Shown here: positions 1-11,899 of the stretch, piece after piece | Layout: every line of letters starts with the position of its first letter | Numbering within the stretch: the stretch's first letter is position 1 | Source: Panorpa germanica | Lineage: Eukaryota; Arthropoda; Insecta; Mecoptera; Panorpidae | NCBI GenBank assembly: GCA_963678705.1 | Contig: OY783213.1 | Coordinates: forward strand, 14,264,451 to 14,328,450 | DNA: 64,000 bases | Direction: 5' to 3' | Program-made: the position numbers and the translations under genes | Notes under the pieces: model-generated | What the model was told of the DNA's origin: nothing | The model's database searches: none | What the model saw: only the letters and a program-made list of their open reading frames with translations

Positions 1-2540
1 AGGGGACGATCAGCATCAGCGTCAGGATCCAAGGATCTGGGGTCAACTTGTCTAGGATATTGCGTTTTAAAGTTAATGTCCGTTTACTGAATCAAAGATG
101 TATAGTGTTTCTGGTTTAAAATAGACAGAAAGACAACCGGAAAAAGGAAATTAGGTTTTCCGTGGACATGTGGACAGTTAGGACAAAATACAATGTCGAT
201 TAAAGTCGCTGAAATAACTATAGGTTATTTAAGTGATTTGATTGAAGTTAAATGTGAGACTTTTGAGGGTACGAATGTTTGTAATAATATTATCTGCATA
301 TGTGAGGCTTGTAACACCATAACCTACTTTTTTTTTATTATATTAATTATGTGCCTTTCGACTTTACTATCTACAGTATTATATTTCTTAATACATTTCA
401 TTTTTATATACATTCAAACTTAAAACTAAACTTAAACTATTCTATCTTTTTACTACTTCCAAAAGTGCTATCTGTTTCTTCTTTTCTTGACCCTCTCTCT
501 TCATGTTCCCCATGAAAACCAGATAACGAGATTATGAGATTTTGAGCACGTTTTGAGCGACTGTGTTTCTTGGTCGCAGGGCAATTACGTTGCATGCTAT
601 TGATGGTGACTTCATGAGCAGAGATGTGCACAAATACTATTCAAAAGTATTCAAATACATACATACAAATACCTCATAATATGACACAATAAAATCTATT
701 ATGCTATTGTTAAAAATTCTATAGAGTCACGAAACACGGCTCGATATGGCTCGTTTTTCGTTGGAAACTTCGTTCATGGCTAGTATGCAATCAGCGCTAT
801 TGGATGGGGGTGATGCACTGCTATGCGCTAGACTATTCAGATACATAATAAACTGTCAAAGTTAAAGAAATATATAACTTTTCCTTAATTATAATCCCAC
901 AAATTAATATTCCTAATGAATAATTTATAACGAATTTAGTGGGAGTGGGTTGGTTATCCTTATATTCGTTATTTGTTCAATATTTTTATGAATTTCCATA
1001 GTATTTTCTGCAATTTCCAAGTACGCGTTTCCTTTTATATTCATTTTCATTGTATAATTGAACGTTCCTTCTGCAATGATTGAGTTGGACAGAATTAATT
1101 AAAGACTCGTCACATGGAATAAGGGAATAAGGGATTTACTGATTTACTCGACATCCCAACATCCCGACAACCCGACAAGCCACAATAAGGATTATAGGAA
1201 CTCTTCGTCACTTTATTTCCGTCTTTGTCTATCTATGTCAATCTGATTTTTAGATTAATCCGTCGTTATTTTGTGAGATAGAAAATATTTTCTGAGAGCT
1301 AAATAATAAGAAAATTTTATCAAAATATTATCTTACAGAATACTTTATACTTTGTTCATTTTACTAATTAGTTGTTATTATCTCATTCTTTGTTTATATT
1401 ATCGAACTTTTGTTTATGAATGATAATTATAAAATTCAATTAATGTGAGAGATTCTGGTATAATCAGTATATTCATATTGAGAATAATCCATTGAAAGAT
1501 AAAACCTTTCTAAATGAAAAAGTCGGCTTATTTGATTACATTTGATTTGTTCTTCATTAAAAACACGTGTTATTTTACGGTTTCGTAATATAAATTCTTC
1601 TGATTGTAAATTAGGAATGGAATTAAAAATCTTTTCAATGATCAAATTCAAACGCAAATATATCCATTAATTCTTGACTATGAATGAGTAAATGACCTTT
1701 TCTTTTATTTTCTCTCAATTTCATTTTATCTAGTCATAACCTACTAATACGCCACTGCTATAACTTTATTACGTAATAAACATTATAAAACATGAAACAG
1801 TAATTGTTGTACACTTTAGACCTAATTATTTCTTTATTGCTTAAGCTATAAAGCTTCCTGTTCTTTTTTTTTTTTTTTAATAAATGATTTTTAATCTGAA
1901 TGACGTCAGAACGCTGTCAGTAACAGACCTAAGAGATTTTGTACAAAGGCTAAATATAAATATAATATTTTTTGCTGTAAGTATCTGTTTACGTATCATG
2001 TCTTAGACGTGTAGCTAACGCTAACCTAACGCAATGTTATTTACGTTCTATTGTTTCATCTCCTGCCGTTGATGTTTTGCGTGATGTATGAAGAGTTTAG
2101 CCTACAGAGATGTTTTTTTGTCAGACTCAAGGTTGAAGGTGTAGTACACACAGGATCTTATTATAAACATCTCGACTTCTTTCTTTGAATTTTGTAAAGG
2201 GTCCATTCCCACCTACGTTTTTGTTTCAATTATTGGGTTTAACCTTGAGTTAACCCCTGCAGTATCACTCCCACTCATCAGCAGCATTTGTTCACAGATT
2301 TTAAAATGTTTAATAAAAACATACCCATCAAGTTAATCTAATAACTTTTTATGAAAACTATTTAGCTTCTAGAGTTTATTGGATACTTATAAAATTGCTG
2401 CATGGCTTATTTCATATTTAATATTTTGTGAAAATTAAAACGTATATATTTAATAACAGTCATCTTAAAACGTAATCATCCCATACAGCGCAGCGCGCAC
2501 ACTAGGTCAAAGCAATTGTAATAAAAATAAAAGAAACGTT
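1..2540. other. AT-rich non-coding stretch
   Basis: No gene can be supported here. The window opens with a GC-richer patch (about 1-60) that has no complete frame. A 76-codon frame at 193-423 (+) contains a short CICEAC cysteine motif but ends in a low-complexity hydrophobic tail. It is discussed in the findings because its DNA resembles part of the cysteine-rich frame at 26.62 kb. A T-homopolymer lies near 1863-1879, followed by a palindromic TGACGTCA at about 1902. The rest is low-complexity AT sequence. Confidence 0.5.
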
Positions 2541-2563
2541 TCAAAGCAGCCCGTTTTATTTCC

Positions 2564-2757
2564 TCAGTTTCTTTTTCTAACTATGAGTAGGATGTCTTCA
2601 TCGCAGAACAGTTCAGGACGGTACAGCTCGGCGGGGAACACCTCCATGGCATCCAGGCATCGTTTGTTGGTAGTATTGGGAATATAGGAAGAGTAATTCA
2701 GAAGCAGGAGCGTCGTGAGGTGGGATGACTTCGAAGTTAGAAAGACTCGTTGGGGCA
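2564..2757 (-). CDS. candidate terminal coding exon, unknown product
   Basis: This minus-strand frame of about 64 codons ends in TGA at 2566-2564. An AATAAA hexamer (2560-2555) starts almost directly after the stop. The upstream edge is CAG|TG at 2760-2757, a plausible splice acceptor. The frame has no ATG at its start: its first possible start is GTG, and the first Met sits past the middle in CLDAMEVFPAEL. It is therefore better read as a last exon than as a stand-alone gene. Codon third positions are G/C-rich (GAG, GTG, TTC, CCC, GCC, CTG, TAC), unlike the AT-rich surroundings, which favours coding. The C-terminus (FCDEDILLIVRKRN) is acidic then basic. I do not recognise a family. No companion exon was found, and a chance frame in a GC-richer island remains possible. 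Confidence 0.35.
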
Positions 2758-2767
2758 CTGGTATTTT

Positions 2768-3690
2768 AATTCATTTTTACCTGAAGTAATATGTATTTCA
2801 CATGTAAATGCATTTATTTAATTATAAACGATGAAATTACCTAATTATCCTGAAAATTTGAAGCGAATTGACCGTTTCGGATAAATTTAATGAAAGTTTT
2901 CATCATTTGCAATGAGAGTGAAAGAGAGGCGAATACAATTTACGTGTAGTTACACCAGTTTTTAAGATGAATGAATCTTGAGCCCGATAATGAGCGTCTG
3001 TGAAGGAATTGGATAGTTGCCATAACATTTATGGTAAAAGAGAAAAGGTCCTAGAAAGTCACCCAAAATATACAAATCTTACAAATCGTATTCTCTATTT
3101 ATAAGACAAGTAAAATCAACTCGTTCTTGATGTTTCAGTAAATAATTTTGAGTTGACAACGTCACTAAAATAATTCATTTAAAAATAGAAAAAACTTGGC
3201 GTCCATTATTTTAATAGCTTTACTTTGATTAGTGTTCAGTGGCTGAAGAAAATAAACTGTCATCTTATTATTTATATGAAGTCTTATCATAAATCTACTA
3301 TAATCCACGTAATATAATGATTTCATATATTGTTTATCTCTTCAAATTGTCTTAGTGGTTTTATTTTGTTTTTTGACCTTGAACTAAAGTATAATTACAA
3401 CATTTTTTGCATGCAGTGCAGCAGTAGTGAAAATATAAAATGTAACGGCGAGTAGTTCTTGAAAATGGTATGTTAGATTTTAAGATACATATATCTAGTT
3501 TATTGATACCTGTAACTTGTAGAAGGATATACATTCTTGTAACTAACTTCTCTCTTCATTTTAAATTCTGGACCTATCTATTTTTCCTAAATTGAAAAAT
3601 TTTAAATAAACATTACATTTTTATTCGAAGTTTTTGTTTTAAATTAAATAAATCATAAAAATATAATAATAGCGAAGGAACGCGAGGACT
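2768..3690. other. AT-rich stretch, nothing recognised
   Basis: Low-complexity AT sequence. No repeat copy, reading frame or RNA gene is visible. Confidence 0.5.
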
Positions 3691-3698
3691 ACCGAACG

Positions 3699-3842
3699 AT
3701 GGCTTCTTCAGCACAAAAATGGAACAGCAAACGCAGAACCGATTTTGTGATCGAAGCAGTTAATGGGCTTGTGGACTATATATTGATAAAGTGGGTTACT
3801 AGAACCTCAAATGTTCAATTATTTTTACTCCTTATATGTTAA
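3699..3842 (+). CDS. small ORF running into a repeat, doubtful
   Basis: A 47-codon frame starts with ATG at 3699 in a fair context (ACCGAACGATGG). Its first 25 or so residues (MASSAQKWNSKRRTDF and on) are charged and coding-like. From about residue 26 the frame runs into a repeat that has further copies elsewhere in the window (starting near 3775), and the remainder is hydrophobic low-complexity sequence. If coding, the first part may be an exon whose donor lies before the repeat, but no strong GT donor is evident. Function unknown; chance is quite possible. Confidence 0.15.
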   Translation: MASSAQKWNSKRRTDFVIEAVNGLVDYILIKWVTRTSNVQLFLLLIC

Positions 3843-3938
3843 GAGATATTAACAATTAAAAAAGTCATTTGGTCTCTTTAATTATTAAAGGGATTCAACG
3901 TTGTACACATTCAAAATGCATGTGACATCACAACCGCT
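3775..3938 (+). repeat. interspersed repeat family C, copy 1
   Basis: This segment, from TATATTGATAAAGTGGGTT to the GACATCACAACC region, matches 11701-11895 in reverse complement over most of its length. Shared blocks include GGTTACTAGAACCTCAAAT, TTTAATTATTAAAGGGATTC and TGTGACATCACA. Shorter diverged relatives lie at 4592-4640, 35728-35845 and 50265-50325. Terminal repeats and target-site duplications were not resolved, so the class is unknown. Confidence 0.6.
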
Positions 3939-4051
3939 GCCAACCTTACAGCTCATAAATCTCTATTCACTTTTCTGTCTAAAAATCCTTTTTTCCTTCA
4001 AATCTGCATGAATAGGTGATAAGTAATACAAGGTTTTATGCCCTTCTAGTT

Positions 4052-4642
4052 TTATTCCAAATACTTGAATCGCCATTGACTCTGAACAAATACACGATAA
4101 TGCCCTAATAGTTCAAGGGAGACAAGCTCATTGTTATGCTTAAGGTGGCCAGGGCTAAGTAGGCTGAGACAGACAACCAGCGACGGCAGCATCAAGTCGA
4201 GCAGCGTCTGGAACTCAAACTCAATGTACAACGACAAAATTTTATAGTAAGAGTTGAAGAGAATGGGAAGGGGTTGAGGAGTTTGGTTAAAAGCACCCTT
4301 ACCATCCCATTCCAGTTTATATTCCCTTTCCAATGAGGTAGTTCACGGGTTGATGAGGTGGAGACAGTACCACACAAGAAAAGAGATGGCGATGGAGCAT
4401 TTGGGGAGAGATTGGAAGGTGACAGAAGAAGGAGAAGGGTCGAACGCGACAGCCGTCAATCGATTGTCAAGTCCGGAGACCGAAGTCCTGAGTCCGGAGT
4501 CCGGGGCACTTGCTGTTCACCGCTTCCCTCGTTGCGCCGATCTTATATGAGTCAGTGGCGGCGGCGGATGCACCAGACAAGACCAGAGAATAGGCTTGTG
4601 AACTATGTCCTAATTTCTATAAGACTGTATTATACCCAGTAA
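4052..4642. other. GC-richer island with overlapping chance ORFs
   Basis: This island carries overlapping frames on both strands: 93 codons on minus (4052-4333) and 94 and 66 codons on plus (from about 4350). The plus part includes a short imperfect repeat of TCCGGAG/AGTCCGG units near 4470-4505 and runs of purines. None of the frames shows a recognised motif, and overlapping frames in GC-richer DNA are expected by chance. The end (about 4592-4640) resembles part of repeat family C. It could be an untranslated first exon or promoter island, but nothing proves it. Confidence 0.3.
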
Positions 4643-4991
4643 ATAATTTAGTGAAGTGTCCCTTTTTGTGACGTTTTGAACTTCAATTTTGGTTCCCATC
4701 AACTTTATCTTCATTTGTATTCCGGCAGATGGAGTGGTTTTAACATTTGTAGTCGATAAAATACCCCTTAAAAACTTAAAAAATTGACCCCTTAAAAACG
4801 AACCGCCTCACAAGTACTTTTAGCAAAGCTCTACAAATTTCGGGATAGATATTGTGTTTGTACTGCAACGAATTACTCCTGCGATGAATTGTATTATGTT
4901 AAATCAACTGGGTATATCTAAAGTCGGCTCCAAACGATGCGGTGAATGTTTCATTTAAATGTTTGCCTCTCACGTGTGAGATATTAGACAT

Positions 4992-5247
4992 ATTGGAAGA
5001 TTGACATGGCAAGTTTCCTGCTACACGGTAGAATGAATGTTTGATCCGAATGATTTGTTTATTTTATTAATTTATTGATATTATTAACACTGACACTGTT
5101 TAACAAAAACTTTCAAGTAAATAAAGAAACTTTCAAGGATCAAGTGTGTGATGGAGGTAGAAAAATCACTCTTGACAGTTCGAACTTCTTCCAACATGAA
5201 CATTGGACACACTTAGTTCCAGCATCGACCACACGATACGTCCAATG
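4992..5247 (+). repeat. interspersed repeat family B, copy 1
   Basis: Homologous to 9235-9544 on the opposite strand. Shared blocks include AGTTTCCTGCTACACGGT, GAATGTTTGATCCGAATGAT, ATCAAGTGTGTG, TTGGACACACTTAGTT and GACCACACGAT. The copies differ by many substitutions and small indels, so they are old. No coding frame or terminal inverted repeat was resolved. Confidence 0.65.
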
Positions 5248-5439
5248 GTGTTCGTAGCATCGTTTGGTACCAGCATAAAACCATTTTAGAACTGTAATTA
5301 GTCAAATGAATTTTACTACAAAGAAGTAAATGGCATAGAATGCAGCTAATAAATAATAAAATACTAATAGCTGCAATAAATTATTTTATTAGACAAAACA
5401 AATTTCACAATACGCTCATGCTTTATAAGTTAAAGTCGC

Positions 5440-5515
5440 AATGCAGATCTATATATGTATATGTAGTATATACATATACATATACATAATAATATGTAAA
5501 TGTATAAGATATACC
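5440..5515. repeat. AT/CA simple-sequence palindrome
   Basis: Alternating TATATG/CATATA units (TATATGTATATGTAG followed by TATATACATATACATATACA) form a self-complementary low-complexity tract. Confidence 0.6.
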
Positions 5516-5639
5516 TACAAACTTATACCAACATATAAATGTTAAAAAAAAAATTTCTATAGGTTAAACGTATACATGATTTACGTTTTAAATTACAACG
5601 AAATCTACAACAGTGCACGTTTTGACTGGTCCATAAAAT

Positions 5640-6870
5640 GTTCCCCTCACCACCCGTCAAACCCCTGACCATTCTCTCCTTCCCGGAACCGGGAACCTCT
5701 CAGTTCCATGCATCTCTCTAACATCCAGTAGTAGTAGTGGTGGTACAAGGCAAGGGCGCCTGAAGCCCGAAGCTGAGCAGATCAAAATCTGAGACAGATG
5801 TTTGCCATTTGAAAGGCGCAATATTGAAATCATAGCATCAATCCTGAACAAGCAAACTGAGCTAAAGGGATGAGGAATTAGGGTGGTGGGTAGAGGTTAG
5901 AGGGGTATACTCATATAGGAAAAATATTACTTCAGATTTAGTATACATCATTCGATTGATGTATGGTCTTTATTGGTTTATTCAATTCGCCATTTCTTCA
6001 TCACACGGAATGGGATAGGATACTGACAGGATGATTCAGATGTAGTCTATTTTTTGGAGAATCTGTTTTAGTATCCTTTGACCTCTCACTCTTTGACCAA
6101 CGCCGGGTGCAAAGTACTGCCCTGGGGCTAATTTTCCTTCTTTTCCACTTTATCAATTTATACGCTTGTTCCAGAAGGTATGCATCTGAGGCTATTGGTA
6201 GATATTTTATAAACTGTTAAATATCATTCCCATCTAATGCTTTAGTTTAGAAGAGAGTTAATTTACTTTAATTTAATTAACGATGACCTTTTACCGACGC
6301 TGAGTGCTATTAGCGACGTCTTCCTATTATGTTGGCAGTTTTGGTAGTGTCGTTTATGGATGTACATATTCAATTTAATTTGATATCTACCAAATCCAGA
6401 AAATATAACTAGTCGGGGATCGAACTTGAAGACACAGCAGTCAACGTCAAGCATCAATGCTCACAGTATTGTCTATTTTATATTAATTACTATATTTAGT
6501 ATAATTATTAAAATTTATTTATTTTTCACAAACCGATAAGTCATTTTACTTATGACAGAGTGTAGGTCGACACTTTTACTTATACAAAAATAAACATAAG
6601 TTTTAAATTTCTAATACTACAACAAACAAAATACAACTTCTAAAACTAAAATAAAAATAATAATATACAGGAAAGGATTATGCACATTATTATATGCTGT
6701 ACTATTCTTTTAACTAAAAATTAAAACGATAGGTGGGAATCATACTTTAAGGAATACCTTTGCAGTTTTTTATTATAAAATTTATAGAAAAAATATATTA
6801 AAATCTAGAAATAATTTATTAAAATCCACTGCAGTTTAAAATACTAATATTAGATCATTCTTGTTGTCGA
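5640..6870. other. no supported gene
   Basis: A GC-richer island at 5640-5880 holds a 64-codon minus-strand frame (5657-5851) without a recognisable motif. The remainder is AT-rich. I see no RNA gene and no element ends. Confidence 0.4.
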
Positions 6871-6882
6871 ATTATAAAGCAT

Positions 6883-6960
6883 AATAAAAAGCAGAACATT
6901 ATTAAGAACGATAAAAGGCTACGTGCCTAGGAAGCCGAAGAAATTATAAATAAAAAAAAG
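6883..6960 (+). repeat. orphan LINE 3' tail (family F, copy 1)
   Basis: The sequence runs GATAAAAGGCTACGTGCCTA, then GGAAGCCGAAGAAATTATAA and ATAAAAAAAAG. That is a small stem-loop (GGC-TACGT-GCC), a conserved CTAGGAAGCC block and a poly-A tail containing AATAAA. Reverse-complement relatives sit at 25719-25797, 43262-43335 and 60614-60680. The shared upstream block AAAAAGCAGAACATTATT links this copy especially to the 25.7-kb one. This is typical of severely 5'-truncated non-LTR insertions. Confidence 0.6.
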
Positions 6961-7639
6961 AAAATACTAATTTAGTCCTCTTGGCAATTTTGGTACTTCT
7001 TTTTTATTAGGGGCCTCAGGGGTTAATGCTATAGATTCCGTGATATCCGCTTAGAAAATTATAATATTCAACTAATGATGTTTTCGAATAAACACTTTGC
7101 CCTTTTCATGCAATGCAGATTTGCTAAAGATTGTTTTGAAGCATTTAACTCAAGAAATGTATGAAAAAGTTAAAGCACACATTAAATTAAAGGTGAATTA
7201 TTAAACACTGAAACTACACTAAATAACATTACAAGCACAAACATTGAATATGCATGAAAATAATAACTGTTCTGTTATGAAGAAAGTGTTATAGATTGTT
7301 CACTTAAAAAACTTTAAAATTAAGAAAAAAAATAAACAACTTAGATTAAAACGATTAACTTGTGAAAATAGTGTGGAGCGCGAGTCGAGTGTTAATACTT
7401 GGAAAACTTCTTGTTAATTAAATAGAAAAAATACAAACTACAGAGCTATAGTATACTGGAAGTGAGACTAAGAAGATGCATGGAGAAACTTATTCACTTT
7501 AATTTTATTTGAAATTTAATCGAACGATGAGAAAAAATTCAAATAAAAGTGAACAACTTTTTGTTAGTTACTATTATTGAAAATAATTTTTTCTTAATGT
7601 TTTTATACTTAAAATGAGTTATATTAATGTTTCTAAGAT

Positions 7640-7830
7640 AGTACACTGAGTGACCCACGTGACTTGATCACTGTGTCGTTGAAACACCATTTATATTTGG
7701 AGCTGGCAGAACTCACTGTGCATAATGTTAAGTTATTATAAAATTAGATAAAAAGAAACGTCATTTAAAGTTTATTATTTAAATTGTCAATTCCTTTTTA
7801 TTTAATTTATAACAAAATATTTATTAAAAT
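7640..7830 (-). repeat. foldback repeat family A, copy 1 (rearranged)
   Basis: The left part (GAACTCACTGTGCATAATGT and on through AGATAAAAAG) is the reverse complement of the arm seen at 53.87-53.91 kb. It is joined directly to CATTTAAAGTTTATTATTTA and TTGTCAATTCC in the opposite orientation, so the copy is a partial hairpin in which two arm segments face each other. Relatives are at 51745-52165, 53763-53980 and 62381-62650. Confidence 0.6.
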
Positions 7831-8448
7831 ATTACACAATTTGAATAGTTCAATGAACAAAGAGCGTGCCCAGACAAGGTTACACGAATTGAACTACATA
7901 CTGTCCTAAGTCCTTAGTAGCATAATTGCTTCACACTGTATTTTTCAATTCGAGCACGTGGGTATAAGGCGCCGCTAGGTCTGAGACTGTTACAAGCATG
8001 TTAAACGTAGTAATAGTAACAGCAGGGTGTTCATAAATTATCCCTACAAATTTCAAAATTGTTTCAAAAATCATTTTTCTAGAATAATTACCTTTTGATG
8101 AAGATGAAAGAGAGAAATTTTTTATTTAAATTTTGAAAATAGACTCTTTACTTTATAGTTGGATTCAGCTAATGGATGAATCTATTTGTAAGGCGAATAA
8201 AGTTAAACGATTTTTTATTATATTTGTGTTTAGTAAATAAATAAAAATAATTGAAAATGGTGTTTAAATGGACAAATGATATAGACCTGAACAATAGACC
8301 CTAATCAAACTGTGTTTTAGCAGAGACCTTCTTAAATAACTGAGTTTTATTAACTTTTCTTTGTAAATATTTTTTTTCTAAACGTTTTTTAAAAGGTTGA
8401 AGGAATTCGTTTGAAATATAAAAGCATCCGACGTATAAAATTGCATGT

Positions 8449-8525
8449 TGCACTAGTGGGGACTTGTTGTACAACTTCTTCCAACAAATGTAGAATGTCG
8501 CATGTATGTGTACTATACTTTAGAT
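8449..8525 (+). repeat. interspersed repeat family D, copy 1
   Basis: The blocks GCACTAGTG(T/G)GGAC, TTGTTGTACAA, TTCTTCCAAC, GAATGT(C/T)GCATGT and ATGTGTAC(T/C)ATACTT recur in the same order at 54857-54960 (+). No ends or class were resolved. Confidence 0.5.
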
Positions 8526-9234
8526 AGTATATGTTAAATTCTTGTAGTTAATAAATAAAAAAGGAATTCAATTTCCTTTTCTTTATGTAAAAATATTTAC
8601 GTCAGTTTTACGATTTAATTATGTAAAAATGTGAAATGTTATGCACTTTTTATATTTAATAGACGAATATTTCTAATATAATTAATACTTTTTATACTTT
8701 TGATAATGTTATATGTCACAATAAAGTAAATAGTATAGTAATTTGAGTTTAATATTGTCGTATCTTGTTATCTCAGTGTTACATTACGGTTACGTATTTA
8801 TGTTTCGGGTTATGTGAAAACATTGAATTGTCAATCAAGGGTGAACCATGAGCCATGACCTCCGAACCTTGAACCCTTCTATCTATTAATGTACCCTTTC
8901 GTAGGGTGAATTGTGGGTATTACATGGTATTACACCCTTCTACATAAATATTAATTCAAACAAAACTTTCTTCATCGTGCTTACAACAGTTATACCACCA
9001 TACATTTGATACAGACTCGACGACGAATGTTACTGCCTTCAAAGTTGAATTGTATCAAAGATGCTGAATCTAGGAATCGCGATGGTAATGTAATTCCATT
9101 CTTAAATTTATATAAAAATGAATAACGATTTTTTTTTCATTAAAATATTTTTTGTTGTTTTTTATATTCCGTTAATAAATATGTAAATAAATTTAAATTA
9201 AACTATGTGACTTAAAGCGATTTCTGATTGGCAA

Positions 9235-9544
9235 CGAGAAACGCTTGATGGTTGGACGCATCGTGTGGTCAAAGCTGTAACTAAGTGTGTCCAATGCATG
9301 TGTCCAACGTCTTTTGACCCGCGTCTACCCTCACCACACACTTGATTCACATGTCATGCACTGCTGCACGAATCGTTCAACAAAGGAAGGTTTTATACTT
9401 GAAAGTTTATTTATTTACTTGAACTTAATATCCAAACTTACTTGCCAATAATATCCAAAAAAATAATAAAATAAGTAAATCATTCGGATCAAACATTCGT
9501 TCCACCGTGTAGCAGGAAACTTTCCATGTGAATCTTCCAATATT
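9235..9544 (-). repeat. interspersed repeat family B, copy 2
   Basis: Reverse-complement partner of 4992-5247, somewhat longer through small insertions. It begins near GACCACACGATGCGTCCAAC read on the minus strand and ends at the AATATTGGAAGATTCACATG block. With repeat family C it forms a mirror layout: C and B on the plus strand at 3.8-5.2 kb, B and C on the minus strand at 9.2-11.9 kb. Confidence 0.65.
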
Positions 9545-9559
9545 TGATCAGTGACCTCT

Positions 9560-11690
9560 ACACCAGTCAGTAAATGTGTACACGGAAACTGTCTAGGAAA
9601 TTAAGCTATTGATATTCAAAGCATTGTTACGTCACAAGTTCATGGTTCCACTTAGGGCCCCTTTTTATAGATAAAAGTATTTAAAAAGTTTTAAAAATTA
9701 TTTGTACATAATTTTCATCGCAGAAAAAGTTTATATAGTAAAATTTGGAATGTAAAAATCGAGATATATTTGACCTTGGAAATGAAGTTTAGAATTAGCA
9801 ACTTCTTAATTATGTACAATATAGTTAGTTTTTCTTAAATATGATAACGTTATCCGCTATACACAGTTATATATATGTTAGGTATTTAAAATTCAAAGTT
9901 TACCTGTTACTTAACATTTTTTATATTTATATAATGTAAGGTTACAAACAAATATTATCTTTCGACATAAATTTACATTTTTTGACGTTCTCTGCAATAT
10001 TATGTAATATTACATATGTCTTTGCTTTTATTTAATGACAATGTGACAAGTTTGTGTTAAATTTCAGTAAATAATGAAACGTAACGTTACGTAAAATATA
10101 TTACGTGTAAAACCATATGAGTGTACGTGTACCGGGGTTTGAGAATCTCTGCTTTATAACATATATTGTTTCCGTATTTTCTATGTTTATTTCAGACATA
10201 AATATAAATAAAACGCGTTTGTATTTGTTTGTCCGTTTGTCCGGGGTTGTCTCGATGTCTGCATATGACGTAAGAATTTGATGGCCAATCGTTGAGTTTA
10301 TAGAATATATCCAAACATCTCATACCGTAACGGGGCGGGATAGGACGGGGAGGTTGTTTGTATATTGGGGTGGCTGGGTGCTAAGAGATACAGTGGAACA
10401 TGAAATGTCTTTCTCGTCCCCCTCTCATGTGCACTATCTCATCACGTGACCAACGTAAAACTAGAACAGGGGTATGACAGTGGGTCATTTTTAATAGTCG
10501 TGTTTACAGTGTACAATATTGTTTAAGGTGTTATTTATATGTAGGCTTTATTCATAAACATTTGTCAATAGAAGCATATTTTTTTCCAGCCAGTTTTTCA
10601 ATTTCCAGTTAACTGAGGGTTGTTATAAACCTTGGTTGTTAATTTAATTTCTCAGCTATTTCTTTTGTTCCAGTAAAACATAACTGTAGTTTAACCAAGC
10701 AAAATATTTTTCTTATATTACGTCTATTATAAAATGACCCACGGAAGTTCAAGTTAAAGAAGGCTTTAGCTAATAAAGTGTTAAGAAATGGTTATTGGAT
10801 TTGCTGCTTTAAGGGGGGAGGGGGATGGGGGTGTTAAGGTCAAAACGATGAAAACGAAGCATATTTGAAATAATGTTTTTTGACGACACAGTTAATATAT
10901 AATTATTTCTATAATTACTACATAATAAAATGACATTTGAAAAATAATTTGTGAAATTTTCATAAATAAATATCAAGAAATAGTTTATGCATTCACTCTA
11001 ATAATTTTACTTGTGTTAATAAAGATTTGTTTAGTGCAGATCCTATATTACAAAAATTGTCTGGATACCAACTATGAGCTGTTTCTTTTTTTCGTACCGC
11101 TATCACATTTCGTTGCAGGCCAACTGTATTATTCTTTCCCAATGTGAACCTAGCTGTCGTGCAAAGCACTTTACACCGGCATTCGATCAATGTCCGTCTG
11201 ATGTCCATCGCGCGTTCTCCTGACGTCCGCTGTCTGGAAGACAAGTGATGGGTCGCGATACTCGACATGCCAGGCACAGGGCATCCCTTTACTCTCCACA
11301 ACTCCGTACCACCGTACCACCCACCCCTGGTGCTACTGCTTGAAGCTTAGCTGTTGAACGGGCGAACGAGTGAATGCCTGTCACTCACTCATCACTCAAA
11401 ACGACCTGTCACGTCCCCGTACACACATTACATCGTATTACGAAATGGGAACAGGGAATATATGGTATAGGGGTACATTCAACCTGGAATGCTAACAGTG
11501 GGGTGAGGAGAAAGAGGAAGGATAATTAAATGAATGATTAACTGTAGTGTGTGTTTAATGTAGTTTTGTTTATTTGAATATTAATTTTAAAATATAAAGT
11601 TATGTATATTACAACTGCATTCTAGTCAATGAGCTCAGAGTTCTATTTTGAATATGCTATCTCTTTTACGCTCTGTTGTATAAAAGAGAT
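9560..11690. other. intergenic stretch with one unassigned ORF
   Basis: Mostly AT-rich. A GC-richer patch at 10225-10470 contains runs such as GGGGCGGGATAGGACGGGG but no frame. A 102-codon minus-strand frame at 10993-11301 is among the longest in the window outside the LINE. It is Cys/Arg-containing in its first half and AT-coded in its second, and it matches nothing I know. I treat it as unproven. Confidence 0.35.
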
Positions 11691-11700
11691 AGCAACTAGT

Positions 11701-11895
11701 GGCTGTGATGTCACATGCAGTTGAAATGTAGTCCAACGTTGAATCCCTTTAATAATTAAAGAGAAAAAATGACTTTTTTAATTGTTAATATCTTTTGAAA
11801 TACAAGGAGTTATTAAAATATAATTGGACATTTGAGGTTCTAGTAACCCACTTTATCAATATATAGGGTAGTTTTATAGAAATTAAGACATAGGA
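11701..11895 (-). repeat. interspersed repeat family C, copy 2
   Basis: Reverse complement of 3775-3938, extended by TTTATAGAAATTAAGACATA. That extension also occurs, reverse-complemented and diverged, at 4592-4640 and 50265-50325, so it belongs to the repeat. Confidence 0.6.
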
Positions 11896-11899
11896 CATG

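Noticed and set aside
745-863. 39-codon small ORF (MARFSLETSF...)
   Set aside because: No conservation evidence, no motif, ordinary length for chance.
10993-11301. 102-codon minus-strand ORF
   Set aside because: Among the longest frames outside the LINE, but it has no motif and mixed codon bias. Frames of this length appear elsewhere in plainly non-coding sequence (for example 32044-32385).
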